Positions 48,426-56,462 of a DNA stretch of 61,299 bases are shown piece by piece. The stretch is from NCBI GenBank assembly GCA_964392455.1, contig CAYMPG010000010.1, positions 1-61,299 on the forward strand, read 5' to 3'. A model generated the notes under the pieces. It ran no database searches, was not told the origin of the DNA, and saw nothing but the letters and a program-made list of their open reading frames with translations. The position numbers and the translations under genes were made by a program. Positions within the stretch are counted from its first letter, which is position 1. Each line of letters starts with the position of its first letter. The stretch comes from SFEL01 sp964392455 (GTDB lineage: Bacteria; Bacillota; Clostridia; Christensenellales; CAG-138).

Positions 48426-48890
48426 TTACTGCGGAAAACTCCCGCTTCCCGCATCGGTGCCGTCTATGGTGACTATCTGGGACGCCGCCGGATACCCCAG
48501 CCCTGCGGCAAGCGCCGCCTCACGGGCCTCATCCAGGCTTACAGCAGAATTGAGCCGAACCTCCAGCTCCACAAGCGTCCTCTGGTTTGCTTCTATAGTG
48601 GCTTTATAATCGTTTACCACTGCATACTGAGCGGCAATATCAGCATAGCGTATCATCACCAGCAGTATGGCTGCCGCTGCCGCCAATATGGCGCAGGTAG
48701 TAAGCAGCTTTTGCACAAGGCCGTAGCTGTGGACAGGGCGCTGGGCGGGCCTGGCTGTGGGCTGAGGCTGCTCCTGCCGAACAGGCTGGGCCTCCTCCTC
48801 CCGCTGATGAACACGGTGGGTGTACACCCGCATCGCCGGCGAGCCTGCGTATACGTATTCTGTATCTATCTTTCGTGCCGCTACTGCCAT
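48426..48890 (-). CDS. ftsL: FtsL-like division protein
   Basis: The 154-residue protein has a cytoplasmic N-terminus rich in Gln, Pro and Arg (about 1-55), a single membrane helix (about 60-80) and a coiled-coil segment (about 88-125). This is the FtsL plan. Sequence conservation in FtsL is always low, so the call rests on topology and its place between rsmH and the PBP gene. It should pair with FtsB/DivIC and FtsQ to activate septal synthesis. Confidence 0.75.
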   Translation of the reverse strand: MAVAARKIDTEYVYAGSPAMRVYTHRVHQREEEAQPVRQEQPQPTARPAQRPVHSYGLVQKLLTTCAILAAAAAILLVMIRYADIAAQYAVVNDYKATIEANQRTLVELEVRLNSAVSLDEAREAALAAGLGYPAASQIVTIDGTDAGSGSFPQ

Positions 48891-48917
48891 TGTTATTCAA
48901 CGCTCCGTCAGGTTATT

Positions 48918-49853
48918 CTAAATCTTTTGTATTCCCCTGAGCTTGCTGCTGCGGGAGCGGGGATTCAGCTCCAGCTCCTCAGCGCCGGGTACAAGGGGCT
49001 TTTTTGTGAGTATCTTTGCGGTAGGCACCTTGCCGCAGGTACACATGGGCGCCCTGGGATCGCAGGTACAGGGGTTTTCAAAGCGCCGGAATGCCTGCTT
49101 TACTATTCTGTCCTCCAGGGAATGGAAGGTGATAACGGCAAGCACGCCGCCCGGGCTCAGCAAATCGTGTGCATTCTCTATAGCTTGTCCAAGCTCTGCA
49201 AGCTCGCCATTCACCTCTATGCGTATCGCCTGGAATGTTCTGCGCGCAGGATGGGGGCCTTCGCGCCTGTTTGCAGCAGGGATGGCGGCCTTTATCACCT
49301 CTGCAAGGTGCAGGGTGCTGTTTAATGGCTGCTTTTCCCGCTCCTTCGCTATGGCGTTTGCCACACGGAAGGCAAAGCGCTCCTCCCCATAATCCCTTAT
49401 TATCCTTGCCAGCTCCTCCACGCTGTAGCTGTTCACCACATCGTATGCGGAGAGGGCGGCTCTGTCATCCATCCTCATATCCAGCGGCGCATCCTCATGA
49501 TAGGAAAAGCCCCGCTCCGGCGTATCCAGCTGATGGGAGGATACCCCAAGGTCAAGAAGTATGCCATCCACTGCGGTAACGCCTTCCATGAGAAGCAGCT
49601 CCTTCATATCGAAAAAGTTGCCCCTTATGGCCCTGAACTTATCTCCGAAGGGAGCCAGCCGTTCGCTTGCTGCGGCTATGGCGCTGCCATCCCGGTCTAT
49701 GCCGTAGAGACGGCCCTGACCCAGCCTTGAAAGTATGCCCTCGCTGTGTCCGCCGCCGCCAAGGGTGCCATCCACAAATATTCCACCCCGCTCAGGCTGC
49801 AGCAGCTCCATTACCTCCGGGAGCATTATGGGTACATGATGAAAGTTCGTCAT
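48918..49853 (-). CDS. rsmH: 16S rRNA (cytosine(1402)-N4)-methyltransferase
   Basis: The 311-residue SAM-dependent methyltransferase starts with FHHVPIMLPEVMELL. It has the SAM-binding GTLGGGGHSEGIL, the LDLGVSSHQLD motif and the C-terminal TFHSLEDRIVKQAF. A CxC-rich insertion (CTCDPRAPMCTCGK) is present, as in many Clostridial RsmH. It methylates N4 of C1402 in the ribosomal P site. Its ATG overlaps the mraZ stop (ATGA). Confidence 0.96.
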   Translation of the reverse strand: MTNFHHVPIMLPEVMELLQPERGGIFVDGTLGGGGHSEGILSRLGQGRLYGIDRDGSAIAAASERLAPFGDKFRAIRGNFFDMKELLLMEGVTAVDGILLDLGVSSHQLDTPERGFSYHEDAPLDMRMDDRAALSAYDVVNSYSVEELARIIRDYGEERFAFRVANAIAKEREKQPLNSTLHLAEVIKAAIPAANRREGPHPARRTFQAIRIEVNGELAELGQAIENAHDLLSPGGVLAVITFHSLEDRIVKQAFRRFENPCTCDPRAPMCTCGKVPTAKILTKKPLVPGAEELELNPRSRSSKLRGIQKI

Positions 49854-50308
49854 ATGCCAAGCCCCGCAAGATACGCCATGGTTTCCGCCTTGAATTCATC
49901 GCTTGCGCTTTCAGCCTCAAGGCAGCATTTGTTCCATTGCTCGGCGCTCCATATTTCTATTCGGTTTGCCATGCCCACCAGCACCGCATCGCTGTCTATG
50001 CCTGCATACTCTCTGAGCTGGGCAGGGATGAGTATACGGCCCTGCTTGTCCGGCTCACAGTCGCACGCATTTGCAAACATCATTCGCATTGCGTTCTGGG
50101 CTCTTACGTCTGTTACAGGGGTCTTTCTGAATCTGTCTGTTATTTCGCTCCACAGGCTTACGGGCATACCATAAAGACACCTGCTGTCTCCCCTACCCAT
50201 CATGTCACGGGTAATGATGACGGTGTCTCCCAAATCGTCGCGCCATTTGGCAGGTATGAATACCCTGCCCTTGGCGTCCACGCTATGTGCGAAAGAATTC
50301 ATCAGCAC
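49850..50308 (-). CDS. mraZ: transcriptional regulator MraZ
   Basis: The 152-residue protein contains two AbrB-like halves, each with its own motif (HSVDAKGRVFIPAKWR and CDCEPDKQGRILIPAQLR). MraZ controls the dcw operon by binding short repeats in its own promoter. I chose GTG at 50308 because GGAGG sits 8 bp upstream and the resulting VLMNSFAHSVDAKGR aligns with the usual MFMGEYQHNIDAKGR. The ATG at 50335 would lie in front of that ribosome binding site. Confidence 0.92.
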   Translation of the reverse strand: MLMNSFAHSVDAKGRVFIPAKWRDDLGDTVIITRDMMGRGDSRCLYGMPVSLWSEITDRFRKTPVTDVRAQNAMRMMFANACDCEPDKQGRILIPAQLREYAGIDSDAVLVGMANRIEIWSAEQWNKCCLEAESASDEFKAETMAYLAGLGI

Positions 50309-50367
50309 AGTGGATGCCTCCGTACCTAATATCATTCTTATACTTATAGAGATATTTAGGTATCATC

Positions 50368-50396
50368 ATTATAGCAACGTGCTCACCACTTTGCAA
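50368..50396 (-). promoter_or_regulatory. promoter of the dcw operon
   Basis: On the minus strand TTGCAA (50396-50391), a 17-bp spacer and TATAAT (50373-50368), 60 bp before the mraZ start. Confidence 0.75.
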
Positions 50397-50412
50397 CACT
50401 TTTAACCACTTT
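50383..50412 (-). promoter_or_regulatory. three tandem MraZ-binding repeats
   Basis: On the minus strand the repeats AAAGTGGTTA, AAAGTGTTGC and AAAGTGGTGA follow each other with exact 10-bp spacing. This matches the AAAGTGKNNN form known for MraZ boxes in Mollicutes and relatives. They overlap the -35 hexamer and spacer, so MraZ should repress its own operon here. Confidence 0.8.
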
Positions 50413-50686
50413 TATGTTTTTTCGATGCCATTTCAGTGGTTTTTACATGAAAAAGCCTTTCCCCACGCCATAGCCCCCATCAGCCGGGCTTAAATAGCAT
50501 TTTGCTGATGGGGCTTTATACCACTCTATTTTGCAAAAAGCGTGCCTGTTCGCTGAATAGTTCCAAAGACGGCTTTATTTTGTAACAAAACGATGGTAAA
50601 ATAATATATAATAAAGATACATGCTCTGCTTTATGCCAGTAATAGCAGAGAAGGATTTAAATAACAGCTTTAGGAGAAAAATACAA

Positions 50687-51880
50687 ATGAAATTTTCAAG
50701 CAAGGTCGAAAAAAGCGGTCTCTCCCCAATGCGTAAATTCCACCCCTATGCGGTGGCAGCAGAAGCCAGGGGAAAGAAGATCTACCATCTGAACATTGGC
50801 CAGCCTGACATTGAGACCCCTCAGCAGTTTTTCAATGCCATAAAGCACTTTGAGCAGCCCGTTCTTGCCTACGCTCCCTCCCCCGGTATGCCTGTGCTCA
50901 TAAAGGCCATTCAGAATTACTACGATAAGCTGAATATGCACTTTGAGGAAAATGAAATTCTCATTACCGCCGGTGGCTCTGAGGCACTCAGCTTTGCCCT
51001 GCAGGCCATACTGGACGACGGCGATGAGATACTCATTCCCGAGCCCTTCTATCCCAACTACAATACCATGACCAATACCACCGGCGGCAGGATAGTTCCT
51101 ATCCCCACCTCCCCCCAGGAGGGCTACAGGTACGCCAGCCGTGAAAAGATTCAGTCCCTCATCACCCCCCACACCCGCGCCATCATGTGCACCAATCCCG
51201 GCAACCCCACCGGCGTGCTGCTCACCCATGAGGAGATGGCCATGATAGTGGATATCGCCAAGGAGCACGACCTGTTTGTAATTGGCGATGAAGCATACCG
51301 TGAATTTGTATACGGCGGCGAAGCACTCCAGTCCTTTGGCGAATTTGCAGAGACCGCCCCCGACAATATCATCGTTATCGATACCGTTTCCAAGCGGTTC
51401 AGCGCCTGCGGCGCACGTATCGGCTGCCTTATCTCCAAGAATAAGGAGCTGATGAACCACTGCATGAAGTATGCACAGGCCCGTCTCTCAGTTGCCACTC
51501 TGGATCAGATAGCCGCAGCCGCGCTCTATGATGTTGGCCCCGAATACTTTGCAGCCGTTCGCGATGAATACAAGCGCCGCCGTGATACGGTGGTTGCCGA
51601 GCTCAGCAAGATACCTGACATAGTGTTCGAGTGCCCCAAGGGTGCATTTTATCTTATGGCTGCCCTGCCCGTTGACGACGCCGAGAAATTCCAGAAGTGG
51701 CTCCTGGAGGAATTTGATGACAACGGGGATACAGTCATGTTCGCCCCCGCAAAGGCCATGTACGGCACCCCCGGCAAGGGCATAAACGAAATCCGCATTG
51801 CCTACATCCTGAAGCAGGAAGACCTGATACGTGCCTGCCAGCTGCTTGCCCTGGGCATCAAAAAGTACAACGAAAAATAA
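50687..51880 (+). CDS. pyridoxal-phosphate aminotransferase, class I
   Basis: The 397-residue fold type I aminotransferase has the N-terminal LNIGQPDIETP, the TNPGNPTG motif, DEAYREFVYGG for the PLP pyridine-binding aspartate, the Schiff-base lysine in DTVSKRFSACGARIG and the substrate-carboxylate arginine in EIRIAYIL. Family members transaminate aspartate, aromatic or other amino acids; the substrate cannot be told from sequence alone. I start at ATG 50687, with TAGGAG about 10 bp upstream. It ends before a terminator and is monocistronic. Confidence 0.88.
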   Translation: MKFSSKVEKSGLSPMRKFHPYAVAAEARGKKIYHLNIGQPDIETPQQFFNAIKHFEQPVLAYAPSPGMPVLIKAIQNYYDKLNMHFEENEILITAGGSEALSFALQAILDDGDEILIPEPFYPNYNTMTNTTGGRIVPIPTSPQEGYRYASREKIQSLITPHTRAIMCTNPGNPTGVLLTHEEMAMIVDIAKEHDLFVIGDEAYREFVYGGEALQSFGEFAETAPDNIIVIDTVSKRFSACGARIGCLISKNKELMNHCMKYAQARLSVATLDQIAAAALYDVGPEYFAAVRDEYKRRRDTVVAELSKIPDIVFECPKGAFYLMAALPVDDAEKFQKWLLEEFDDNGDTVMFAPAKAMYGTPGKGINEIRIAYILKQEDLIRACQLLALGIKKYNEK

Positions 51881-51933
51881 CCTCGCATAATTCCCCCGGC
51901 CAAGACTGCGGGGCCCATAAAATGCAGAATTAA

Positions 51934-51975
51934 AAAATCCTCCGTATGGTCTCAATCATACGGGGGATTTTATAT
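51934..51975 (+). terminator. Rho-independent terminator after the aminotransferase
   Basis: AAAATCCTCCGTATG pairs with CATACGGGGGATTTT around an 8-base loop and ends in a T-rich stretch. It probably also stops the opposing phosphoesterase transcript. Confidence 0.8.
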
Positions 51976-52004
51976 CCATTTGGTTTTCAGAGATTATATA
52001 AGGC

Positions 52005-52697
52005 TTATATTTCAGCTATGAGCTTGGGTGCAAAGCCTATATGATCCGCAGAGCACAGGGTATAGGTTATGCCTTCCCTTACCCCCTCAAATGCATTGCG
52101 GCAGGATTTGCCATGCAGATGGCCATATATCACCTGCTCCACGCCATACCTTTCAAAAAGGTCTGTAAAGGCGCTGGAATTGCGCTTTTCGTTAAAGGGA
52201 GGATAATGCAGCATGGCAATAATGCGCTTGCCCTCGCCAGCACATCCAAGGGACATTTCCAGGCGTATGGCTTCCCTGTCGTATATTTTTTTATCCGTAT
52301 CAGGGTCAAAGCCGGAGCTTCCGGGGCACATCCAGCCCCTTGAGCCTGCGATGACCACGCCGCCCAGCTCCACAGCATCGTTTTGCAGGGCATACATATT
52401 TTCAGGGAGAATAGCCCGTACCTTGGACAGGGACGCCCACCAGTAATCGTGATTGCCCCGCATCAGCACCTTTTTGCCAGGAAGAGCCGCAATAAAGTCT
52501 ATATCCGCCCTGACCTCGTCCAGATGCATGGCCCAGCTTATATCCCCGGGCACCAGCACCACATCCTCATCGCCAACGCTGCTTTTCCAGGCCCTGCTTA
52601 TACGCCCTGCGTGGTCATCCCAGGCAGAGCCAAATACATCCATGGGCTTATCCAAAGAATTGGAAAGGTGCAGATCTCCTATTGCGAAAAGCTTCAT
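52005..52697 (-). CDS. calcineurin-like metallophosphoesterase
   Basis: The 230-residue protein has the full dinuclear-metal motif set: GDLHLS (DxH), VLVPGDISWAM (GD), MRGNHDYWW (GNHD), a His in AMLHYPP and GHLHG. Such enzymes hydrolyse phosphomono- or diesters; the natural substrate is not known. The sequence matches the widespread Clostridial family of single-domain phosphohydrolases. It is preceded by the zinc-ribbon gene on the same strand, 26 bp away. Confidence 0.85.
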   Translation of the reverse strand: MKLFAIGDLHLSNSLDKPMDVFGSAWDDHAGRISRAWKSSVGDEDVVLVPGDISWAMHLDEVRADIDFIAALPGKKVLMRGNHDYWWASLSKVRAILPENMYALQNDAVELGGVVIAGSRGWMCPGSSGFDPDTDKKIYDREAIRLEMSLGCAGEGKRIIAMLHYPPFNEKRNSSAFTDLFERYGVEQVIYGHLHGKSCRNAFEGVREGITYTLCSADHIGFAPKLIAEI

Positions 52698-52723
52698 TAG
52701 CGATTATTTTTTGGGAAATGAGG

Positions 52724-53113
52724 TCAGTCCTCTTCCGTTTCCTCCTCGTCATCCAGTTCATCCGACATATCGTCATTGCCGCCCAGCTCTTTGTCGATTT
52801 CCTCGAGCTCCATCTCGGGGATATCGTCATCATCCAGGGGCACTTCCAGCTCATCCAGCTCATCCATGCTATCCACAGAATCATCCAGCTGATCTGCCCT
52901 CTTTTCAAGGCTCTCCTGGCGGCGCACCTCCCTGAGGCATACCGCGCACAGCTCGCTGCCCCGAACGGCAGGATTCTCGCCGCACTCTGTGCAGATAGCT
53001 ACGCCGTCATCCACATCAGGCTCGCCCTTCATGCTGCGCTTGCAAACATTGCAAAACTGCTCGTCATCACGGATATAGTTCAGTTCACACTTGGGGCACT
53101 TTTTGAAACCCAT
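52724..53113 (-). CDS. zinc-ribbon protein with acidic C-terminal tail
   Basis: The 129-residue protein has four CxxC pairs in the first 75 residues (CPKC, CNVC, CTEC, CAVC), which should form two zinc ribbons. The C-terminal half is nearly all Asp, Glu, Met and Leu. No family function is known to me. The strong negative tail suggests binding to a basic partner or regulation rather than catalysis. GGAGG lies 5 bp before ATG 53113. Confidence 0.7.
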   Translation of the reverse strand: MGFKKCPKCELNYIRDDEQFCNVCKRSMKGEPDVDDGVAICTECGENPAVRGSELCAVCLREVRRQESLEKRADQLDDSVDSMDELDELEVPLDDDDIPEMELEEIDKELGGNDDMSDELDDEEETEED

Positions 53114-53156
53114 ATCTTCCTCCAAAAACAGCCATCGTTATGGCCGGTTTTTATAC

Positions 53157-53795
53157 TTAACTATTATGCTCATCATTCTGCTCTATGTCAACAGTGCCGC
53201 TGAGCATCTTTACATCTTCCACCACCTGGCCTATGCGCTTGAGCATGGCATCCCTTCCCTCTCCCGTTTCAGAGGAATAGGGTATTGCAGCAGGCGGCGC
53301 ACCCAGCAGCTTTGCCGCCGCATTTGCAGCCTGCACCCGCTTGCTCCTTGAGAGCTTATCCGCCTTGGTGGCAATAAGGGTATAGGGGATATTGTAGTAG
53401 ATTATCCACTGGAGCATGAGCTTATCATCCGCAGTGGGCTCATGGCGTATATCGATAAGCATGAAAAGGTGATCTACCCTGCCGCTGGAAAGGTAGCTTT
53501 CCATAAGGGCGCCCCATTTTTCCTTTTCGGTCTTAGGCGCCTTTGCAAAGCCATAGCCCGGAAGGTCAACAAGGTAGAAATCACGGTTTATTTTAAAGAA
53601 GTTTATAAGGCGCGTTTTGCCGGGGCTGGCAGAGGTACGGGCAAGCTTTTTATTATTGCAGAGAGAATTTATCAGGCTGGACTTTCCCACATTTGACTTG
53701 CCAACTATGGCTATCTCTGCGCTGGATTTTGGGGGATATGGGCTGCCCAGGGCTGCGCTGGTTTCAAACTCTGCCTGTTTAATGACAAATTCCAT
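53157..53795 (-). CDS. engB: ribosome biogenesis GTPase EngB (YsxC/YihA)
   Basis: The 212-residue TRAFAC GTPase has G1 GKSNVGKSSLIN, G2 around SASPGKTR, G3 DLPGYGFAKAP, G4 TKAD and the family N-terminus beginning with a strand FVIKQAEFETSAA. It assists 50S ribosomal subunit assembly and is usually essential. In many Bacillota engB follows lon, and here it lies just downstream of lon on the same strand. Confidence 0.95.
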   Translation of the reverse strand: MEFVIKQAEFETSAALGSPYPPKSSAEIAIVGKSNVGKSSLINSLCNNKKLARTSASPGKTRLINFFKINRDFYLVDLPGYGFAKAPKTEKEKWGALMESYLSSGRVDHLFMLIDIRHEPTADDKLMLQWIIYYNIPYTLIATKADKLSRSKRVQAANAAAKLLGAPPAAIPYSSETGEGRDAMLKRIGQVVEDVKMLSGTVDIEQNDEHNS

Positions 53796-53892
53796 ATTAC
53801 TCTCCTCTCCATCCCATTCGCATTATGCATTGTATCAGCCCCCAGACCGTAAGGCAACACCAATTTTCAAAAAATTTGTTTTCGTAGATAAA

Positions 53893-53926
53893 CAAAAAGA
53901 CAGTTTACCCGTAAACTGTCTTTTTG
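53893..53926. terminator. Rho-independent terminator between lon and engB
   Basis: CAAAAAGACAGTTTA and TAAACTGTCTTTTTG form a perfect 15-bp stem with a 4-base loop and T-runs on both strands. It ends lon, so engB needs its own start. Confidence 0.88.
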
Positions 53927-53947
53927 TATTTCAGCTTTTCTATAGAA

Positions 53948-56329
53948 TTACTGCATGGGCACACTGCCCGCCTTGGCATGGGAAATATGCATACTACCAT
54001 GGCCTGCCCCGGGCATAGCCGTCAGCCCATGAGCCATTACCTCCATGGCATCCGATACGCATATTATCTTCAGTGCGTTCTTTATCTCCTCAGGCACATC
54101 CTCAAGATCCTTGCGATTTTGCTCCGGGATGAGCACGGTGGTCATGCCGGCCCTTACTGCGGCCAGCAGCTTCTCCCTGAGCCCGCCTATAGGCAGCACC
54201 CTGCCACGGAGGGTTATTTCGCCTGTCATGGCCACGCTGCCCCTTACCGGTATGCCGGAGAGGGCGCTGGCTATTGCCACGGCCATTGTTATTCCTGCGC
54301 TGGGGCCATCCTTTGGCACGGCTCCCTCAGGCACATGAAGATGTATATCCTTTTCCTTAAACTGCTTTTCATCGATGCCCAGTGCCTGTGCATTGGCGTG
54401 AACAAAGGTAAATGCGGCCTTTGCGCTTTCCTGCATTACCTCGCCCAGCTTGCCGGTAAGCTGCACCTGCCCTGTGCCCGGCACCGCCTGCACCTCTATT
54501 TCCAGGGTATCTCCGCCGGCGCTTGTCCACGCAAGGCCGTTTACCACGCCCACCGTGTCCTTATGCTCGCCAGTCATATCCTCATACCGGGGCTGGCCCA
54601 GATACTCCCGCATCCTGTCCCTGTTAAGGCGTATGCGCTTGGCCTTGCCGTCGCCTATATCGCAGGCGGCCCTGCGGCAAATGCCAGCCAGCACCCTCTC
54701 CAGCCCACGCACGCCGGATTCCGCCGTGTATCCCCTGATAAGCATAGGATACAGCCCATCGGGTATGGTGAGCATGCTCTTTTTCAGGCCGTGCTTTTCA
54801 AGCTGCCTTGGCAGCAGATGGCGCTTGGCTATCTCTGCCTTTTCGGTCTCCAGATAGCCGGGTACGTCTATTACCTCCATCCTGTCCAGCAGGGGCGCAG
54901 GAATATTGCTCTTATCATTGGCAGTGGTAAGAAACATTACCTTGGAAAGGTCATAGGGCATTTCCAGAAAATGATCCCTGAAGGCAAAATTCTGAGCGCT
55001 GTCCAGCACCTCCAGCATGGCGGCGGCAGGGTCTCCATGATAATCCCCTGCAAGCTTATCTATTTCATCAAAAAGAATTACCGGATTCATTGTGCCAGCC
55101 TGACGCATGGCAGCTATCACCCGCCCCGGCATTGCGCCTATATAGGTGCGGCGATGTCCACGTATCTCGGCCTCATCCCTTATGCCGCCCAGGCTCATCC
55201 TTACGAAGTTTCTGCCAAGGGCATCTGCAATGGACTTTGCAATGGAGGTCTTGCCCACGCCCGGAGGGCCTGCAAAGCATATCACCTGCCCATTCACCTT
55301 ACCTGTGAGCTTTGCCACGGCAAGATACTCTATAATGCGCTGCTTTACCTTTTCCATGCCATAGTGGTCTGCCTCCAGCACCGTCCTTGCATGGTCAAGA
55401 TCGAGACAATCCTCGCTGGTCTCGCTCCAGGGAAGATCCAGCATACATTCTATATAGTTGCGGGCAGAGGGGCCCTCATGGGAGCCTGCGGACAAATCAG
55501 CATAGCGGGTGATCTCCCGCTCCAGCTTTTCCCGAACGCTATCTGGCATTTGCTTTTCTGCAAGCTTTTTGCGGAATTCATCTGCCTCTGTTTCAGAGGT
55601 TTCTCCAAGCTCCTTGCGTATGGCCCTTATCTGCTCCCTCAGGTAATAATCCTTCTGGCTCTTGTCCACCTGATACTTTACCTCGGTGGCAATACGCTTA
55701 TCCGCCTTGAGTATCTCTATTTCCCCTTCGATGCACTTGAGTATCATCTTCATGCGCTGGAGTGGGCGGCTTTCCTCAAGTATCATCTGGCGCTGCTCCG
55801 GCCGCCTGAGCACGGCATTTGCCGCCGCATCGGCAAACTCTCCCGCCATCAGCTTGGCCTCTATGGTGGCTATGGCGTCTGAGCTGAGCTTGGAATTCAG
55901 CCGGGCGTACTCTCCCAGCTTTTTCATTACCCGGCGGCGCAGAGCCTCCCCTTCGGCGGGGCTACTTTCCTCATCCTCCACGGTCTCTATATCTGCGCTG
56001 AAGCAATCCTCCCCTTCACGCAGTACTACGGCCTTTGCCCGGCAGATGCCCTCGGCAAATACCCTGGCGGATTCTCCAGGCAGCGGCAGCACCTGACGCA
56101 GGGCACATAGAGTACCCATGGTGAATATATCCTCGACCTCTATCTCCGTCTTTCTTGCGTCCTTCTGGGCGCTGACGAATATAAGGCCCTCCTCATCCAT
56201 GGCTCTATTTAGAGCGTTTATGCTTTTTGGCCTGCCGGCATCGAAATGTATCATTTCTCCCGGCAGCACCACAAGGCCCCTCAGGGCCACCGTGGGTATA
56301 TCTTTATACGCTGTTTCGTGATTTACCAT
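53948..56329 (-). CDS. lon: ATP-dependent protease Lon
   Basis: The 793-residue protein has an N-terminal LON substrate-binding domain (from VALRGLVVLPGEMIHFDAG), a central coiled-coil helical region, an AAA+ domain with Walker A GPPGVGKTSIAKS and Walker B VILFDEIDKL, and the C-terminal Ser-Lys protease domain with the nucleophile in DGPSAGITM. It degrades misfolded and regulatory proteins in the cytoplasm. The start at 56329 is chosen because an upstream in-frame ATG (56407) would precede the promoter's transcription start. LonB lies upstream. Confidence 0.96.
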   Translation of the reverse strand: MVNHETAYKDIPTVALRGLVVLPGEMIHFDAGRPKSINALNRAMDEEGLIFVSAQKDARKTEIEVEDIFTMGTLCALRQVLPLPGESARVFAEGICRAKAVVLREGEDCFSADIETVEDEESSPAEGEALRRRVMKKLGEYARLNSKLSSDAIATIEAKLMAGEFADAAANAVLRRPEQRQMILEESRPLQRMKMILKCIEGEIEILKADKRIATEVKYQVDKSQKDYYLREQIRAIRKELGETSETEADEFRKKLAEKQMPDSVREKLEREITRYADLSAGSHEGPSARNYIECMLDLPWSETSEDCLDLDHARTVLEADHYGMEKVKQRIIEYLAVAKLTGKVNGQVICFAGPPGVGKTSIAKSIADALGRNFVRMSLGGIRDEAEIRGHRRTYIGAMPGRVIAAMRQAGTMNPVILFDEIDKLAGDYHGDPAAAMLEVLDSAQNFAFRDHFLEMPYDLSKVMFLTTANDKSNIPAPLLDRMEVIDVPGYLETEKAEIAKRHLLPRQLEKHGLKKSMLTIPDGLYPMLIRGYTAESGVRGLERVLAGICRRAACDIGDGKAKRIRLNRDRMREYLGQPRYEDMTGEHKDTVGVVNGLAWTSAGGDTLEIEVQAVPGTGQVQLTGKLGEVMQESAKAAFTFVHANAQALGIDEKQFKEKDIHLHVPEGAVPKDGPSAGITMAVAIASALSGIPVRGSVAMTGEITLRGRVLPIGGLREKLLAAVRAGMTTVLIPEQNRKDLEDVPEEIKNALKIICVSDAMEVMAHGLTAMPGAGHGSMHISHAKAGSVPMQ

Positions 56330-56378
56330 ATTTCTGCTGCTTCCTCGATGGTCTATCGATTTTCCTCGATGATTTATG

Positions 56379-56407
56379 ATTATACTTATACCAATCGATT
56401 TTGACAA
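56379..56407 (-). promoter_or_regulatory. promoter of lon
   Basis: Minus strand TTGTCA (56407-56402), a 17-bp spacer and TATAAT (56384-56379), about 50 bp before the ATG. The leader carries the 10-bp sequence CATCGAGGAA twice, 21 bp apart; the second copy holds the probable ribosome binding site. Confidence 0.7.
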
Positions 56408-56462
56408 CAGTATGTATATGGTAAAAATTATTTGTCACCCATTTAAGGGTGCCTTATTCAGC

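Larger units (their letters stand above)
50309..50686. other. divergent intergenic region between mraZ and the aminotransferase gene
   Basis: These 378 bp hold the dcw promoter with three MraZ boxes (50368-50412), a hairpin near 50471-50513 (GCCCC-CATCAGC with GCTGATGGGGC) of uncertain role, and an AT-rich leader for the aminotransferase with TATAAT-like sequence near 50608 but no matching -35. Confidence 0.55.

Noticed and set aside
56330..56407. Longer Lon N-terminus starting at ATG 56407
   Set aside because: The promoter -35 and -10 cover this stretch, so the codon would not be transcribed.
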